Source: Takakia lepidozioides (taxonomy: Eukaryota > Streptophyta > Takakiopsida > Takakiales > Takakiaceae). Taken from it: DNA of 64,000 nt. Below the pieces are notes generated by a model that saw only the letters and a program-made list of their open reading frames with translations, was not told the DNA's origin and ran no database searches. The DNA is taken from the NCBI GenBank assembly GCA_030704615.1, contig CM060732.1, positions 58,201,053 through 58,265,052 of the forward strand. The letters are read 5' to 3'. Positions within the stretch are counted from its first letter, which is position 1; every line of letters starts with the position of its first letter. The translations under genes and the position numbers were made by a program. Shown here piece by piece: positions 33,223 to 46,316 of this stretch.

Positions 33223-33988
33223 AATGAGTCACAAATTAATTATAGTAATGATATATTTAAAATATTATTTTCATAATATATTCTTAACTTTGATCTCTAA
33301 AAATCTATTTTAGAGGCAAATAATCAACTTTACGCATATTTCAAAATGTCTTGATTGGACCTTTTTTTGGAGTAATGGTAGTTTGAGATTTATTATTACA
33401 CATTTTTTGAGCTATTGTGATATTATAGGAATAACATTCAAACTCCATACTTTTAAAAAATCTTAATCTGCTTCTTGAGATAGTAATAGTTATTAGAAAA
33501 ATTATATTAAGGAATCAAGACACTAAAATAAGTAGCTCAACGGACAGTTGCGTTCCGTTTTGGAAGGTGGACACTTCTAACAGCCTAGTTGTAATGCAAT
33601 TGCTCAAACCTTTACCAAGGATTTGAAAGTCCACCCACACAATTAGGTGTAGACCCAAAAGACCCTTTTTCTATAACTAGGTTGGCTATGATATGTCACC
33701 TCCGACATACACATATGTAGCTAATTTGACTCAGGTAATCTTGATTGAACCTCTATTTGGAGTCACAAGTCACAACTTGAAAACCATTTTTACTAATTTT
33801 TTGTTTGAACTTATTGTTTGGGCCTTCAACATGGGTGGATGTCTTTTGAAATGGAGGGGCTTGGTCTATGTCCCTTTAACTAGGAATAATTGATTTTTTG
33901 AGTTTTAAAAAATGAAAAGAAATGGTAAGCAAATTTAATGAATATGATGCATAATTGACTAGATTGAAATGAACTTAAACCAGATCTA
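33223..33988. other. AT-rich spacer without a recognisable gene
   Basis: No coding, RNA or repeat feature was seen on either strand. The retroelement to the right has no visible 5' LTR here. Confidence 0.5.
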
Positions 33989-34274
33989 ATGAAGACAAAA
34001 GAGACTTTGCGGGAAGAGCTAGCACTATTTCCAGAAGTTGCTAGGCAAGATGACGGGACACTTGAAGAATGTCAGCAACCTACAGATGACCAGGCCATGC
34101 TACCAAATCAGTCCGATGAAGATGAAGCTGAATTATCCGGAGCAAGTGTTCAAGCACCACGTCTCATATCTCACAAGAAGGAACAATGACACAGCATAAA
34201 AGCGACCCCCAGCCACGATACCCTACCAAGGAATAGAAGACCGAGCACAAAGCACAAAATATAGAGATAGTTAC

Positions 34275-35794
34275 ATGCTTGCAACGGAGTTGACTGCTGA
34301 GCCGCAAACTTATGAGGAAGTGGTGCAGTTGTTAGAATGGAGGGATGCAATTAACAGAGAGGTGGACTCTATAAAGGAGAACCAGACTTGGACACTCGTC
34401 GATTTGCCAGAAGGGAAGCATCCGACATCCGCAAAATGGATATTTAAGGCCAAACATGGACAAAATGGGAAAGTTGAAAAATTGAAAGCTAGAATAGTGG
34501 CTATGGGGTATGAACAGGAAGAAGGCATAGACTTCCTTGAGACTTTCGCGCCTGTGGTCCGATGGACAACTATTAGGAGCATCATCGCGCTTGCTACGAG
34601 AAGACGCTGGAGATTGCAGCACTTGGACGTGGCTACAACATTCCTAAATGGTAAGATCACAGAAGAAGTGTACATGGTTGTGCCGCCTGGATTTCAAGAT
34701 GAAGGTAGCAAAGGGAAAGTCTGCAAGCTCGAAAGAGCATTGTATGGCCGCATTGACAGTTACCTAACCCAACAAGGACTGCAGAAAAGCAAGGAGGATC
34801 CAAATCTGTATTTTTCAATCTAAGGAGGTAAGTACACTGTTGTACTGCTGTATGTTGACCATATCATCGTTACAGGGGACGATAAAGAGAACATCCAGAA
34901 CCTCAAGAAGAGTATGATGAGTGCGTTCAAAATGACTGACCTTGGAGATGCTAGACTCTATCTAGGAGTTGAACTGAAATACGACAAGCATGGAATCTAC
35001 TTCCATCAAAGGAAGTATATCGAGAAATTGCTCGAGAGATTCGGCCTGATCAATTGCAAGCCATCAAGCGTTCCCATGAATCCCAAAATCAAGCTTCAGA
35101 AAGACTCTGGAACACCAGCTGTGGATCGGAGAACCTACCAAAGACTAGTTGGAGGACTTCTTTACGCAACAATCAGTAGATGGGACATCCAGTTTGCAGT
35201 GGGATGCGTATCTAGGTACATGAATTACCCTCAGCTGGCGCACATGATTGCAGCGAAGAAAATCCTGAGATACCTGAAAGGAATGCTGGATTTCGGAATA
35301 TTTTATCCTGCAGATGATATGGGAGGGTTAGTCACATTTGCCAATGCAGACTGGGCTGGAGACTTGGACTCTCGCAAATGCACATCTGGAATTTTGTACA
35401 AGCTGGGATTTGCACCAATTGCGTGGTCGAGCAAGTTACAACCTACTCTCGCGTTGTCTTCAACAGAAGCTGAATATTGTGTCTTGTCTGAAGCAGCAAG
35501 AAACATCACATATTACCGGCTCTTAAAGGAATTACAATTCGAGAGGGACCGACCCCGATACTATGCGACAACATGAGCAGCATCAGACTTGTTCATAATC
35601 CGGTCATGCACAACCGGACCAAACACATTGAACTCGATCATCACTACATTCGCGAAAAACATCAAGATGGCAACGTAGATGTGAGTTACATTCCAACCAA
35701 TTCGCAGCATGCTGATTTGTTAACAAAACCCTTGGGGTTTTCACAGTTTATCAGCAATCGAGAGGAAGCTGGCCTTCGAAAGATACCAGCATAG
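34275..35794 (+). pseudogene. copia reverse transcriptase and RNase H, inactivated
   Basis: The frame opens at ATG 34275 with the copia RT start (NQTWTLVDLPEGKHP, KWIFKAKHGQNGKVEKLKAR, ETFAPVVRWTTIRSI, QLDV-like HLDVATTFLNG). About ten residues usually found after ALYG are absent, so it jumps to RIDSYLTQQG. A TAA at 34821-34823 follows. Still in frame, the catalytic box reads LLYVDHIIVTGD, with His (34860-34862) where copia has the second Asp of YVDD. RNase H follows (DWAGDLDSRKCTSG, ALSSTEAEYCVLSEA). A one-base shift at about 35570 moves the last part to another frame (NRTKHIELDHHYIREK, ADLLTKPL). Confidence 0.93.
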
Positions 35795-35829
35795 ACTATT
35801 CATCCGCTCGTGTGCAGATTAAGGGAGGG

Positions 35830-36062
35830 TGTTGGCAAAATACATCTGCACCCTAGCGTCCTTGTGTCTCATCTATTCTTAGAACCTGATCAGTTTCAGT
35901 AACGCATATATATTTAGTATACGCGTGTACTTATTATACGCGGTCACAATACTATTGGTAGATGATTAGCAAAGTAGATTTCTCCTTATCTGCTCACTTG
36001 AGCAGATCTCCGTGTATATAACCTGTATGTCAATTCAGTAAAACTTACCCTTTAGAGCAACA
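35830..36062 (+). repeat. 3' LTR of the copia element
   Basis: Begins tgttggcaaaatac directly after the polypurine tract and ends gagcaaca, giving the 5-bp inverted ends TGTTG...CAACA. It is 233 bp long. A TATA-like stretch (cgcatatatatttag) and cgtgtatataacctg lie inside. No second copy is present in the window. Confidence 0.88.
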
Positions 36063-38770
36063 GGGCCCTCTAGAAGGCTCCAGCACCGCCCTGAAAGAGT
36101 ATATAGCCGAGGGTGAGGGCTACCTTCTGGATGGCTCCTTCTCCTAACCTTACTTTGCTACTGGGCTATGCAAGCAGGCCCCCTTCAAAAATGTAAACTG
36201 GATCTTTAAATGAATAGACTTCAGGAATTTCCAGCTCACTGACGTGTACTTGTGTCGGCGGCTCAGATGATAAGTTATTGCGTCTCCAGAACCGTATGAA
36301 TATATTATATATATATAGTAAGGTTTCGGATATCACATTCAATTGATAGCTGATGGTTTTCAGATTGTGTGCTAATAATTACAAGTAATTATGTAATAAT
36401 TTCTGGACATTGCAGTATGAGGGGAACATGTGGGATGTTTTGATGTGTTGTTCGGGTTCTCTACTTCGCTGGGCCTACTCCGTCCACGGACTGTCAAGAT
36501 TTGGTTACTTTCTGTTTCATGCATGCATGTCACTTGGGCCTCTTGCGGACACAATCAAACTGTTTCCTCCTTTCTTCATTTTCTTCATCTTCAAACTTAT
36601 TGGGGCACTGCATTAGATGGAGTTCACGGATTTGATGTACTTCAGCGTGATCTTATTGGTTCCATGTGGGCCAAAATTTTGTCAGATAAGCGCCCTGAGC
36701 TTTCCGCGGACATTATGAGCTACCATTTCATTTCATTTCATCTCTTTAATTTTTCCAAACCATGACATTTCTGCACAGTTTCAGTCATTCAACACCTCAT
36801 TGTAATGATGTATCCACATTCGGTTATCTGGGGCCGTGCCATGAAGGAAGCAATTTAGCCCTACAGATACGAAGAACGTAGATCAGTAGTTACTGAGGCA
36901 CTACGGTAGTCAAACTTCCGGGATGAGGCAGCATTGGTACGAAGTTCACCTTTGTCCAGGGAGAACAGCCATGCATCCTCGCCGCCACTGCCAAATTCAC
37001 CAGAGATGATAGATTTGTGATTTTGATATAAATAGCCGTGCATGTAAGCAAGCCTGGGTTCAACCGGCAACTCCCTTACGAGAGTAATCAGTTCATGAGA
37101 ATCAGAAATCTAATCCCAGCTGAGCCATCAACTACTGTACCACTTTGTAAAAATCAATCACTAAGTCAGTAGTAACTTGTCACTTGTGTGAAGAGGCATT
37201 CTGAATATTTTGACCTCAAGGTAGTCCACCAAATCGTTCAGCTCAAATACTGATGTCCCATGGGAAGTCTTGCATCCAATATATAGGCTCCGTGAGTGTT
37301 CCAGGGTATTGTTCCTCACGCAGTTAGTTTACTTGGTGGGCTTTGACAACAACAAGCATTATTCCATCCACTGTGCACGACGATACTACACCGTAGCTGT
37401 TACCATACTTTGTAGACTGGATGAGCACGATTGTCCCGAGCACTCCTGGTCTCGACCGGTGGATCAACCGGGGTCAGCATGCTAAATAGATCAGCATGCA
37501 CCACCGTCCAGACTCCAGACCTCTAGCTTGCAGGTGAGCAGCTCCAGCGCCTGGTCCTGCGATTAATTCCTGTAAGAAAATTCTCGGTGGATGAGCACCT
37601 GGAATCCATGTCTACCGTATGAAAGGTCGTAGCTAAACTGTTAAATGGAGCCACCAGAACTATACCAGCTGCCAAGAAGATATTGCTCAAGCTCTACAAA
37701 GCATACCGAGACCTAATCTACCGCGTAGCATTTGATACGGCAGAGGCATTGCCACAAACAAGCCCGGAAAGGAAATGAGTGGGACCAAAACCCATACAAG
37801 GCTCTGCGTGCTTAGGTCCGCATACAGGCATTCAAGACTCAACTCGTTTCACACCTTATAAAATCCTTACTAGGCGAGATATGCGAATGCCAAACGCCAA
37901 TGGCTGAACCTTGGGTATCACCGAGCTGGGGCAGCTTGAAGAAGACCAAGAGACGATGGAGCAGGTGATGAGCACCAAAGGTGGCTCAGCTGATTCGGAG
38001 CATGGAGCATACCCTGTTCAAAAGAACAATATGTTGCAAGCACAAGCGCAGCAGCAGCAGGGCTATACCAGACGCCATGCGCACACAACAAGGAGACACC
38101 TGCTCTTAAGGATATTGGACTGCTGATGATGATAAAGCCAGGGAGGAAAGAATAGCATGGAATCCTCATAGGAAGGGCCAACGAGTTTGTGGTGTACATG
38201 GATATACACGCCCGTGAAACAAAAAGGGCATGAGAACGTGTGTGCCAGCTCTAGAAAGGAAGGTATGGAACAGCCAGGAGGGATGTGAAGCCTCTACATG
38301 TGTGGGGCAGGAGGGAGAGCTTTACAGCTGCAGGGCTAAGAGAGGGACTTACAAATTAATGAATGGGAGGTAGACCATAGCATAGGCATCTTTTGTTTAA
38401 CGCTGAGGGCTGGCTGTTTGTTGCAGCCGCCAACGAGGGACAAGGTGTTTAAGGAAAGGCTGTGGAGCCATGTGGGTTGTCAGTTTTGAGGATCGAAGGC
38501 GGCACAAGTAGGGTGTCGAGGTGTCGATCGAGGCTTGGATCTCTTTTCTTTGGCTTCACAGTGACGATTAAGTATGGCGAGTGAGGTAAACTTGTTGCTG
38601 AGTGAGCAAACAAGTCGGTGGGTTAGCGTTTCCGAGATTTGTTCTAAGACGAGTAGGTGAGCTTACTCGCAGCATCAGGTCCGTTTCTGCAGGATGGGCT
38701 TCGTAGAGGTGTGAAGGTGCATTCCCACTGGAAGTTGTAGAAGTTTCTTGAGCAAATAAGTGGAGGGAGA
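36063..38770. other. Gene-poor spacer with one R2 repeat copy
   Basis: No supported gene was found. At 36690-36750 the sequence gagctttccgcggacattatgag matches family R2 copies at about 42290-42350, 59225-59330 (minus) and 60600-60660. A short gct/cag-rich frame (37911-38126) is low complexity and was not accepted. Confidence 0.5.
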
Positions 38771-38836
38771 GAGCAACCATGTCGATATCCATAGAGAGGC
38801 ATAACAAGAGGTTGAAGCGCCAAAGAAACCGCTTGA

Positions 38837-39909
38837 GGTGCGAAGCCGAAAAGGAAAGAACGTGCGCAAGCGGAGTTGGATACTGCAAGACGAAACAACA
38901 TTCTTCAGGTTGATGGCTGGAAAACGGCGTACAACCAGTTACAAGAGCAACATAAGGCCAGTGAGGCAAAGCTCAATAAAAGAATTTCTGCTCTTGTAGA
39001 GAAAGAGAGTAAGGGGATGCAAGAGACAGAGATTAAACAGAAGGTTAGCTTGAGAAAGCTCTCGGAGCAGATCGAGGGGATGGAGAAAGAGAAGAAATTG
39101 TTGACAGAGAGAGAACAGGAACTAAGTGAGTGCGTTACCAAGCTCCGTGAGCGTGTTGAAGGGTTGGAGAAAGAAAATGGCGCAATCCGCCAGAGTCTTT
39201 CGCAGAAAAAGGATAGCATACAGACGCTGTCGAAGGTGGTGACCTTCTTAACGACTGAAGTACCAGAAGAAAGTGATCCTCTGGCAGATGGGAAAGCCGA
39301 TATGGGGTTCAACTGTACTGCAATGCCAGTGCATTGCTACGTTTTGGTAAGAATTTACTCACTATGATCAAGATTCACAAAAGAAAACGTCGTTGAATTT
39401 CCCTTGAGAATTTCTATTTTACTGCATGCGCACCAAGAATTCAACCAAGGCTTTTTTGACATGCCCCTCTTTAAAGCACAATGCTTCTGCAGGCAAGGAA
39501 GTCGCGAGTATTCAGGGGTCTTTTTGAAGCTGGCAAGAAGAATTTCTCGCTAAGGCAGACAGGTAGCTCTACCCATAATCAGTCATGCAGGGCGTTCATC
39601 AAGTTTTTCTACAAGGCGTACATCTCTCCCACCGACCTGGAACAGTGCTGGAGAGACCTTATGGTGTTTGCAACAGAGTACGAGGCGTCTGCTCTAAAGG
39701 AGCTCTGTGAGCAGTACTGTGTTAGTATCGTCACCAAAGACAACGCATACTCAATGCTTGAGCTGGGGATTCGAAGAAACTCGGAGACAATCGTCAAAGC
39801 GGCCTCCACGTCTCTTTCAACCCATGAACCTGACTACTTGTCGATTCCACAATTCCAGGGTCTTTTGAAGGAGCACTGTTCGTACCTTGCAGCAATTGGT
39901 CTATCCTAG
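38837..39909 (+). CDS. Coiled-coil BTB/POZ domain protein, two exons
   Basis: Exon 1 (open from 38837 to 39346) encodes a long coiled coil (QLQEQHKASEAKLNKRISAL, IEGMEKEKKLLTEREQELSE) and then the start of a BTB fold (AMPVHCYVL). A GT-AG intron joins in phase to exon 2 (39493-39909): ARKSRVFRGLFEAG, FIKFFYKAYISPTDLEQCW, EYEASALKELCEQYCVSIV and a C-terminal helical part to TAG. BTB domains dimerise and often dock substrates on CUL3 ubiquitin ligases; the role here is not known. The open frame has no ATG near its start. An ATG at 38779 gives MSISIERHNKRLKRQRNRLR in the neighbouring frame, and its EAEKER runs into AQAELDTARR one base out of frame. The gene therefore has a one-base frameshift or an undetected upstream exon. 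Confidence 0.75.
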
Positions 39910-41960
39910 ATGGGTTGGCAACTTATCAGGCATCCCCTTGTCAGTTGAGCTATATTCAGGTTCTTGGATGCGATGAGGCACTCAACTTTCTGCCTGCGAC
40001 ATTAGGGGTCTCTGGATGGGCACTGTGTGGACTGGAAGATCAATCGGTGGATGAAAGCCCAGATTATGGATTCCCTGCTTGCTTCAATTGTGATGCAAGG
40101 ACACTTCGCCCATGTACTTATAATTGTACATGACTTCGGAGTAATGTTGTGCTTCGAGTTGCAGAACGTGGTGGCGCTAAAAACTGTGAGACTGGGCTGG
40201 ACCATGGCACTGCAATCCAGTGATTACTTGAAGACTGGGTGGTAAAAAGTTGTATGCTGTACATACCCATCTCTATATATAATGCCCCTTTTTTCTGTAT
40301 GCAGATAGTCTTTCCATGGAGAGAAGTATCCACCAATTGATGAATTAAATTGGGATCTTGAACTCTATTCCAGATTGTCTGATTAACGTTGGATGGTCCT
40401 CAGGCTAAAAATATACGTTTCAAATGGGTGCAGGAATCATGACTCAGCCTACAAGCCGTTTATTTCAAACGGCAGCATACTACTCAAATTGAAAAGTGGA
40501 GAAAGAATCCAGGGTAGAAGGTGCTACTCTGACCATAACATCAATGTTGGCATGTGGGATTGAGTTAGTGAATTGAAACCCTGGAAGTCTGGAGTTTCTC
40601 TAAAAAAGACTTGCTACTCAGACTACAGAAAAGCTGCTGGACGAGTGGAAGGAGAAAATGTACGAGTGTCTCAATATTGGGGCCATGAGACGTAATGATG
40701 GACGCCTATAGGTAACTCCATAAAAGGTCTTTCATTGCCCATGGTATTTTCCAAGAATGTCCCAATGGGCCACTCAAAACTGTCAGAGTCTGAAGTGTTT
40801 CGTTGAGAATGTCGACATCCAGATCAAATAGAAGGTGTTGACTGTTGACTCGGAGTCTGATTGACTAATGGTGGTTTTTTTGGCAACATTCAATGAGACA
40901 ATAAAGTAAGGCATAAGAGAGAATCTGAATGCATGTCAGTTACAGTGGGAACTTTGGATCAAAGTAGCGGCTTTGTAGTTTGTAGGCGCCAATAAATGAA
41001 ATGCAAATTTGCGACACCTCGAGATCATGGACTCGAAGAAAGCTCTGGCAACGGCGATCTTTAATCAGAGCTTCATATTTAAATTTCTCAAAAGTGGATG
41101 GAAATCTGTACTACAGTGTTTGGTTGCCACTTTCACTGGATTCAGTACCCTACCGTGTCTGATGAAGATGTGGTTGGTTCTGTTATCTATCATTCCCGAG
41201 AGAGCCCTTCAAATTGTAGTTGTTTCTATCAAACATCGGATTAAAGCATCAAGGCTGGAGCCCACCAGCCTCATAGTCTATATCGATGGTGAATGACGGA
41301 TTCAGCAGCTTGGCTCTAGTGCTTGTGCTCTAATTTCACAACACTCGATATGAAAGGTTGGGCTTGTTATGGGGTGATACATATATCGAATTGGTCAATG
41401 CGCAAATTGTAGAATCCAGTACATTTGCTATCATAGACAAGAAACGCTGCAATTTCAGAAAGAAGAACTAGGGGTCAGTTTTTCATCAAGAAACTTTAGG
41501 CACAGAATGCATCTAACAAGACTTTGACGAAGTCTATAGGAAACATTTCCAAAAATGGTTAACGTTCAGTAAGAGAGTGACAAAGATATATGTATGTACC
41601 TTCAATTCTATTTTATTAGAACCCAATCAATTGTTCCTCTGCCTATATTTGCATAGTACCATAAGCTCATCGTTTCTTAAGATCTATGCAATCATGAAGC
41701 CATATCTCCATATTGATGTTATCTTTCTATGGTGACTGATGGATGCAGAGTCGGTGAGCCTAGAAATATGGGAAAGTACGGGTTCAGACAAACCCGCATA
41801 TTTCGGTGAGCAGGTGGTTCCAAGGCACTAATGGATGCTCCTCATCACAGATTGCACCACTAGCTTGAGCTGCGAATACTTTGACTCCAAGTGTTCAACT
41901 CTAAGAAGACCTTTTTCGCAACTCTCAAAGGTAGGTGAGAATGCAATGTGAGTATATTAT
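39910..41960. other. Spacer between the BTB and MnmA genes
   Basis: No supported coding region; the two genes converge here, so this holds both 3' untranslated regions. Small open frames (for example 41009-41296) lack any recognised pattern. Confidence 0.5.
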
Positions 41961-41961
41961 T

Positions 41962-44900
41962 CTAAGCCAGTGCCATAGAATTGAGCACTGTTTGATGTTG
42001 TGTCCAAGACTGTCGGAGTTCCTGCTCAAACAGAGAAGGCCCCGGATGGGACAAGATACTAGCACCCAAGCAGACATCACCATCATACAATACTAATGCT
42101 TGGCCTGGCGTTACAGCTCTTGCAGGGGTTGCAAATCGCACCTGCCAACACAAACCCAAAACGTCCCTTTTCAGTGCATTTCTCACTGTTTCAAATGAAT
42201 GAAAACCCCTACTCTCTCACAATCTAGTTTGGTTTTTCCTTGCTGTTTTACTTGTCCCATTGCCCTTGTCCTGTGGACGTTTAAAAGTTTTTTTCTCCGC
42301 GGACATTATAAAGTACCAAGTGATTTGATTTGATTTCTTTTCTTTCTTTCTCTCTGCTCCCTTCCTTACTCCATTTCATTTGAGCACTGGTCTACAGCCA
42401 GAAGACTATGAAAGCGAAGTCCTCTAATTTTCTCGGCATTTCCGGAGATTTCCTTAAAAGGATTAGTGTCTTTACATACCCTAAAGGTCCATGACAACCA
42501 AATTTCGAATATAACGACCATCAAGAAGAGTAACTTCGCTCACTTTGCACGAAGAATAAGAACCTTTTTATGCTTTAGAATTCTTAGAAAGGCTGACCGG
42601 CATACGAAAATGGGCACACACCTGTAACTGCTGCTTCTTCTGAAGACTGGAAGATTTCATAGCATCAAAGGCTGTGGTCTTCTGAAGTCGACAGAAGGTG
42701 CTGGGAGCAAACTCAACCGACTGGGTGCCAACCAAACCCATGCCAGCATTAATAGCAATAGTCTGAGAAAGAAACTACACACTCCTCTAACTGTTGCCGA
42801 TAGCGTGCTTTAAACATACATGTTAATGGCCTCCCATCCTGAAGGGCTTTGGGGGCTTCCCCAGAAATCCAGAATGGAGAATCTGCCACACATGCCAGGA
42901 AAAAGAGTTTCAAGCTGCTGCCACACCCAAGTTACATGTAGCAGACATGGAAATTGTAGTTAGTTGGGATTTCTCCTTGCGCTTGAATGGGGTATACTCA
43001 TGTGTCTTTGCAAGCAAACATGACTACTTTTTCCTGTAACCATGCAATTTTTGGCATTGAAAATGAAAACTGAAAAGAGAGTAGTAGGCATATGCAGAAA
43101 CAAGGACATTGAAGTTCACCAGTAGAGATAAATACCTGCAACGGCAGTAGTGCAGAAGAGAGCAGGGTGATCAGCACCCGGTGCAACAAACACAATATTA
43201 TTAGGCACATCCTTGCCTACTACGTAGAAGGCTTCTGGAACCCCACTGATGCCAGCTCGTTGGCCATGTGTATATGCTGCAATGCCCTCATGGATGCTCA
43301 CGAGGGTCTGGCCATAAACAGACACAAAGGGGCCGGGGTTCATCTCAACGTACTCAGAGATGAAGTCACGAAAATGGCGCCTCCCAACAAAGCAAATTCC
43401 CGCACTGCTGCGTTTGGTTGCTATTTTAAGGCCTTCAGCTACTGCCAGTTTACGAACCTCGGATTTCAGTAAAGACCCCACTGGGAAAAGAACCCTTTCC
43501 AATGCAGCTGCGCCCTGGCCAGGGTGAAAGATACAGTTAAAACACTACACCATGCAGTTTGAGTTGACCATCTAATGGCACTTGAGAAGTGCCTGAGACT
43601 CGTACAACTACCTAACAATGATGACAGGAGATGTCAGGTTGGACCATAGCTCAGATGGACTAACGCCTGAGAGTTCAAAGAAAAAGAAACTTACAACGGA
43701 AGCCAAAAAATATGACTGGTCTTTGTGATGGTCTGCCCCACGAAGCAGCTCCACATTGCCTCCATTCAGGGGCCGATGAAGGCGAGCATAGTGCCCGGTA
43801 GCTAACTTGTCAGCTCCCATTTGCACCGCATGCTCCAGCAGTGCATCAAACTAAAACCCAGCAGATCATAAATCACATTTGCAGAATAGTAAACCCAAGA
43901 ATGCCCTTCTGCAAAATGCTCTGAGGAACGGTGATGGTCAGCATACAAGCAGATTTGCAGGTTGTCCCCCTTGTCCTGTAAGACCATTAGACATAGAAAG
44001 CAGTGGTTTACCAAATGGGAAGGATTGGATTCGCTGCAACAAGAAGGTAAAATTCCCAAGAAATTGTCCATTGAGCCAACTGTATTGAGGATGGAAATGA
44101 GGAGAGAGGGAACACCTTGATGCACTGATTGCACGCAAGATCAGGGTTCGGGGTGAAGCCCATGGCAAACTTTTCTGTGAAATTCTCAAACACCTCAATC
44201 CAGTAGCGCTTTTGGTAATCCACCTCAAATAGCTCTATTCCTACACACCACAAATATTGATCAACTGAAATGCATTCCATGCAGACATATTAATCTCTCT
44301 TTCTAGTACTCTCCTTTCCAAAAAAATTCTGCAATTGGCTCCTTTCCCCCCTTTCATTACAGAATGACCACTGTCACTCATTTGTTAAGTTGATGAATTG
44401 AAGTTGAGAGGGAAAGTCAAAAGGAACCACATATAATGTCTTGAAAGTACTGGAGAGAGGAGAGGAGGCATAAATGAAGTACTCATTAGACTCTGCTTGC
44501 AGTAGCCAAGGGAACAACATCCCAGCGCCCTGTTTGGACATTAAAGAGAAGGGTAAGGGAAAAAGAGTGAGAGGAACTTTAGACCGAGAAGAGGAGAGAT
44601 ACAGTGAGTACGGGTTCTTCAATGTATCTGCTCCCCACTAAAGCCTTTAACCGGAGAGAGATAAAGAGAGAAAGCAACCAACGAACCAAGGTCTTTGCAG
44701 ACCATTTCGGCATCCTGGAAGTCTTCGTCAGCCATGCAATTACCCCCGCCTGCCTCATCGCGTGAGTCCCAATTGCGCATGTATAATCCAAACACCTTGT
44801 AACCCTGAAACAAATGCTACACTCCATTATGCAAAAGCCTATCCACCAACATAGACATGGTGACCTTATTGACGATTTAAGGTTTTAGAAGAGAAATCCC

Positions 44901-45452
44901 CCAGCTAGGATTAAACTCCCCACCTTGGCAGGAGTGGAAGGAGCTTGTCGGACGGGAAAAATGGAGAGAAATCGAAACACCGTAGCTGTGTGCAGGAGAA
45001 CTGCATTCTGGAATGAACTTCGACCCTGATGTCCCAATTTGACCAGCCCACAACCCTCAAAGCAACTCTCTTTCATAAAGTCGAAGATGAACCTGGCGTT
45101 GGAGCAACAGCGCTGCAACCGAAGAATCCACACCTCCGGACATTCCAACTGCAACGACACCACGACTGCTTCTTCCTTTTTCTTCCTCTGAAACAATTGT
45201 TTCTCTCAAGTTGCCAAACCTCCTACACAGGAAATAATTTATTCCACGATCTTCGGGAAAAATATTATTGGAAGAACATATCACTTCTCCGTTTCTTCTC
45301 ATTCCAGTCACAGTATTGTCTGAACCCAGGGTGGGTTTTCGTTTCTGTAAAGTGCATGAATTTGCCCGACCCATTTCACATTTTCCCCCAAACAAAAGAC
45401 ACCTCCTTGCTAATCTTTGGAAAGGAGGGAACCCACATAAACCCCGTCGCAT
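41962..45452 (-). CDS. mnmA: tRNA-specific 2-thiouridylase (MnmA/MTU1 type), multi-exon
   Basis: This enzyme thiolates the wobble uridine of Lys, Glu and Gln tRNAs, here presumably in an organelle. Exons on minus: 45452-45093 (ATG, Arg-rich leader, then [19 protein letters not shown], the ATP PP-loop), 44804-44687 ([14 protein letters not shown]), 44240-44116 ([15 protein letters not shown], first catalytic Cys), 43850-43695 ([22 protein letters not shown]), 43514-43136 ([20 protein letters not shown], second catalytic Cys), 42882-42820 ([20 protein letters not shown]) and 42141-41962 ([23 protein letters not shown]). The first five junctions keep phase with GT-AG borders. An exon between 42820 and 42141 is needed; the frame [12 protein letters not shown] at about 42600-42770 is the candidate, with uncertain edges. 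All key motifs are intact, so it is probably functional. Plastid versus mitochondrial targeting cannot be decided. Confidence 0.9.
42285..42350 (+). repeat. Dispersed repeat family R2 inside an MnmA intron
   Basis: The stretch tccgcggacattataaag with flanking tttgatttgatttc matches the R2 copy at 36690-36750. Confidence 0.55.
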
Positions 45453-46153
45453 GGCCGGATGGGTCCAAAAGACAAAGGCAGTATGAGGGGGTCAGTCACT
45501 GCTTACAAGGCTTGCTCGTAACAGATGCCAGAGACAACGGAACGTGGGAAGCCACGCAGAAAGCGAAGACCTGTAGAGACTGGAACCCATCATGTGGCTC
45601 CACTCATCCCGACCCCTACTGCGTGCAAAAGCTTTACCATCTACTCTCCCTGTCTTCCACCATCCCCACTACACTATATGCTCTCTCTCAGCAATGTCGG
45701 GGGCAGACCTCTCAGTCCCTCCTCTATGGGCATAGACGTTTTGGATTTTCCTTCTTTGGTGGATTCTCTAGTCACTCATGTACATCATAATGTCCATGGC
45801 GGAGATTGTTTTACAATAGTTTTACTAGTTACAACAGTTCTAGGTACATCACAGAAGTGTAGTCTCGACTAGATGGTTAGCTAATATGTCTTTGACCGAA
45901 TAGGTCATCAGGTTGAGTCTGCTTCGCGTTATCATTGTTCATCCTTCAGTATATGATTTTTAAATCGTCAAATTTGGAAGGGAAACCCTTAGTGTGAACA
46001 CTTTCATATCCATGTATGTATATTTTTCTCTCCTTTAGTTCCTGTATCCTCCTCAATACTTGCTACTGCATCTTTGATAAGCGCAAGCCCAATCACTACT
46101 ACAGTCTACAGCCAAGCCAGAACACCACTCAGCTCGAGATATTGTTATGTACC

Positions 46154-46316
46154 ACTAGGGTAGCATGTGCCGTTGGCCCAAGTGTCAAGTGTCATCCAAG
46201 CCCAAGTGCAATATCCTATGTATGCAAGTGCGTCTATGTCGAGGCCCAAGTGCGACCTCTAGGGTAGCCTCTGCCGTTGGCCCCAGGGTCCAATGTCATC
46301 TAAGTCCAATGCAAAT
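46154..46316. repeat. Partial 105-bp tandem duplication
   Basis: The word ctagggtagc, then tgccgttggccc and tgtcat-c-aag, occur at 46154-46213 and again at 46259-46316. The surrounding 45453-47090 has no recognisable gene; the short minus frame at 46739-46545 is not recognised. Confidence 0.65.

Larger units (their letters stand above)
33989..36062 (+). mobile_element. 5'-truncated Ty1/copia retrotransposon
   Basis: The order is a remnant linker ORF (33989-34189), reverse transcriptase, RNase H, a polypurine tract (aagggaggg, 35821-35829) and a complete-looking 3' LTR. Gag, protease and integrase are missing. The reading frames carry a stop, an internal deletion and a frameshift, so this copy is inactive. 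Confidence 0.92.

Noticed and set aside
45029-45790. 253-codon plus frame opposite MnmA exon 1
   Set aside because: Antisense to the PP-loop exon, with no recognisable domain and no splice context.
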